Shown: positions 54,374-55,550 of the stretch, piece after piece
Layout of the letters: the number at the start of each line of letters is the position of its first letter
Numbering within the stretch: the stretch's first letter is position 1
DNA from: REEB85 sp018971455
GTDB taxonomy: Bacteria > Pseudomonadota > Alphaproteobacteria > Acetobacterales > Acetobacteraceae
Assembly: GCA_028871195.1 (NCBI GenBank)
Contig: JAGWNT010000012.1
Coordinates: forward strand, 1-55,550
Reading direction: 5' to 3'
Length of the DNA stretch: 55,550 nt
Notes under the pieces: model-generated
What the model was told of the DNA's origin: nothing
What the model saw: only the letters and a program-made list of their open reading frames with translations
Database searches by the model: none
Program-made: the position numbers and the translations under genes

Positions 54374-54754
54374 ATGGAACCTTGCAGACGCCACCTTCTT
54401 CTTGCCGTCCTTGCCCTGCCCGGCCTCGCCGTCGCGGCGCGCGCCCAAGCGCAGACGCAGACACAAACGCAGACCCGGTCTCAGGCGCAGACCCAGACGC
54501 GCACGCAGGCCGAGGAGCAGATCTACGGCAGCCAGCTCATGACGCAGCAGGAACGCAACGCCTATCGCACCCGCCTGAGAAACGCGAAGACGGCGCAGGA
54601 GCGCGAGCGCATCCGCACCGAGCACCACGCGGCCATGCAGGAGCGGGCGCGGCAGCGCGGCATGACCCTGCCGGACACGCCACCGGGTGCCGGCATGGGA
54701 CCCGGGGGTGGAGCGGGCGGCGGGGCGGGTGGCGGCGCGGGCCCGAAACGTTAG
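54374..54754 (+). CDS. Small secreted Q/T-rich protein
   Basis: A 126-residue protein with a signal peptide (residues 1 to about 24, ending ARAQA). Residues 25-47 are QT/QA dipeptide repeats coded by near-identical six-base units (CAGACG, CAGACA). The conserved part is EEQIYGSQLMTQQERNAYR followed by RLRNAKTAQERERIRTEHH and QERARQRGMTLPD, a helical, charged block found in small periplasmic proteins of proteobacteria. The C-terminus is Gly-rich. Function unknown. The QT stretch could vary in length between strains. Confidence 0.78.
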   Translation: MEPCRRHLLLAVLALPGLAVAARAQAQTQTQTQTRSQAQTQTRTQAEEQIYGSQLMTQQERNAYRTRLRNAKTAQERERIRTEHHAAMQERARQRGMTLPDTPPGAGMGPGGGAGGGAGGGAGPKR

Positions 54755-54902
54755 CGCCAGCCCGGCTCACAAGCCCCACACGCATGTGATCGCGTCACGC
54801 CCCAGGAAGGTGGGCGGGCGTGCAGGGCGAGAGCCGGGACATTGGCGGCCTGGGCGCGTGCCATCGCGGTGGGGGTTCGCCCTGGCCGGCGCCGGGCGGG
54901 AG

Positions 54903-54947
54903 TGGCGGACCCGACACGATTCGAACGTGCGACCTTCGCCTTCGGAG
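54903..54947 (-). other. 3' half of tRNA-Arg(CCG): attachment site
   Basis: On the minus strand 54947-54903 reads as anticodon loop CTCCGAA (anticodon CCG), stem GGCGA, variable loop AGGTC, T arm GCACG-TTCGAAT-CGTGT, acceptor strand CGGGTCC, discriminator G and CCA. The 5' half is missing: the bases to the right (54948 on) do not pair with the anticodon stem and are not tRNA-like. This is the chromosomal 3' half left by integration at the anticodon loop; an intact copy should sit at the other end of the element, beyond 55550. The next 60 bases hold only 26 G+C (54961-55020), far below the neighbourhood. Confidence 0.85.
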
Positions 54948-54974
54948 AGTGATTTTGTGGCTTTGCGCGAGTTT

Positions 54975-55087
54975 GTAGCGCGCAGCTAATGGTTGCATAG
55001 TTAATTGAATTCGCTCTAATTTCTGCTGATGACCTTTGCCTTTGTACGATCGGATCTGTGGATAGTTGCGCGCTATATGCGCGCTAC
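54975..55087. repeat. Repeated TGCGCGCTA motifs before the integrase
   Basis: TGCGCGCTAC at 55078-55087, its first nine bases again at 55067-55075 (11 bases away, one helical turn), and the full ten-base inverse GTAGCGCGCA at 54975-54984. They lie between the tRNA half and the integrase gene, where arm-type integrase or excisionase sites occur in tyrosine-recombinase elements. Assignment to a protein is inference. Confidence 0.6.
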
Positions 55088-55122
55088 GGCGCCGGCAGCG
55101 TGCCGCACAAAATCGTAACGAA

Positions 55123-55550
55123 ATGACCGAGAGAAAGCGAATCGGCCTGCGCGAAGTGCGCGCCCTGCTGCCAGGCGAGACGGTCTATGACTCGGCGGTT
55201 CCGGGGTTCGGCGCGCGGCGCCAGAAAGGCGCGGTGAATTATGTGCTGCGCTACCGAACTGCCAGCAATCGCCAGCGCTGGCATACGATCGGCCGTCATG
55301 GCGCCCCATGGACGCCTGACACAGCCCGCGACGAGGCGCGGCGGCTACTGGGCATGGTTGCAACGGGGGCCGACCCGGCCGCGGCCAAGCGAGAGGCCCG
55401 CGAGGCCGTCACCATGGCGGCTCTGTGCGATCAATATTGGGAGGACGTGACCAGCGGCCGGTTGCTGACGCGGACTGGCCGCGCCAAGAAAGCCAGCACT
55501 CTGGAATCTGACAAAGGACGCATTGAGCGGCACATCAAGCCGCTTCTCGG
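55123..55550 (+). CDS. int: Tyrosine integrase of a tRNA-Arg element (partial)
   Basis: The first 142 residues of a phage/P4-type tyrosine recombinase; the gene runs off the window, so the catalytic domain is not seen. Residues about 6-85 are the arm-DNA-binding domain (DUF4102): VYDSAVPGFGARRQKGAVNY, then RYRTASNRQRWHTIGRHG and TPDTARDEARRLL. Residues about 97-142 begin the SAM-like core-binding domain (LCDQYWEDV, TLESDKGRIERHIKPLL). ATG 55123 has no clear ribosome-binding site. It lies 176 bases from the tRNA-Arg half and is its likely recombinase. Confidence 0.92.
   Translation, partial: MTERKRIGLREVRALLPGETVYDSAVPGFGARRQKGAVNYVLRYRTASNRQRWHTIGRHGAPWTPDTARDEARRLLGMVATGADPAAAKREAREAVTMAALCDQYWEDVTSGRLLTRTGRAKKASTLESDKGRIERHIKPLL

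Overview
The window is high-GC chromosomal DNA of an alphaproteobacterium. The HrcA/CIRCE-controlled groESL operon, the usg gene, the EipB-type envelope protein and the cvpA-purF, radA, mlaEF, alr, dnaB neighbourhood all fit that class. Acetobacteraceae (Rhodospirillales) is my best guess, but that is inference from overall similarity and not proven by the sequence. Protein-coding genes fill nearly all of it, and most operons show stop/start overlaps.

Layout. (1) 1-730: a small, clearly less GC-rich membrane-protein gene followed by a translationally coupled frame that carries an in-frame amber codon. (2) 870-14877, all on the minus strand: a catabolic gene train headed by a branched-chain-amino-acid-type ABC importer (binding protein, LivH, LivM, LivG, LivF), then hydantoinase/oxoprolinase subunits HyuA and HyuB, an SDR, a class I aminotransferase, an HpcH/HpaI aldolase, an arylformamidase-like hydrolase and a PLP decarboxylase. 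Two paralogous LysR regulators with overlapping convergent tails (15045-17021) sit at its head. The substrate is unknown; the content suggests uptake and ring-opening of a cyclic amide or imide. (3) 17236-20993: a small HNGGPPL-motif protein, a GNAT acetyltransferase, and a cupin-XRE regulator with strong operator-like repeats, divergent from the acetyltransferase and followed by a SIS-domain amino-sugar enzyme and NagA. (4) 21063-26103: a complete YbhGFSR-type ABC-2 exporter with an FNR-type box upstream. (5) 26372-28471: an aldo/keto reductase and a ferredoxin-NADP reductase, divergent. (6) 28517-39586: a housekeeping block (two SDRs with altered catalytic motifs, purF, cvpA, radA, a GNAT enzyme, mlaF, mlaE, alr, dnaB, rnd). 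(7) 39735-46792: aspS, a Na/Pi cotransporter-PhoU fusion, eipB, usg, and groESL with two CIRCE elements. (8) 46939-54248: a BKACE-family enzyme, then a minus-strand operon with an amino-acid-type ABC importer embedded between a quinate/shikimate-type dehydrogenase, a type II dehydroquinase and a Gfo/Idh/MocA oxidoreductase. It is divergent from a TetR regulator with a paired operator. This looks like an import-and-oxidise system for quinate, shikimate or a relative. (9) 54374-55550: a small secreted Q/T-rich protein with an FNR-like box, then the 3' half of a tRNA-Arg(CCG) that marks the edge of an integrated element whose tyrosine integrase starts at 55123 and runs off the window.

The points most worth following are the Hyu/Liv catabolic train, the quinate/shikimate-like importer operon with its TetR operator pair, the tRNA-Arg attachment site with repeated motifs before the integrase, the coupled amber-interrupted gene at the left end, and the duplicated mlaF initiation region.
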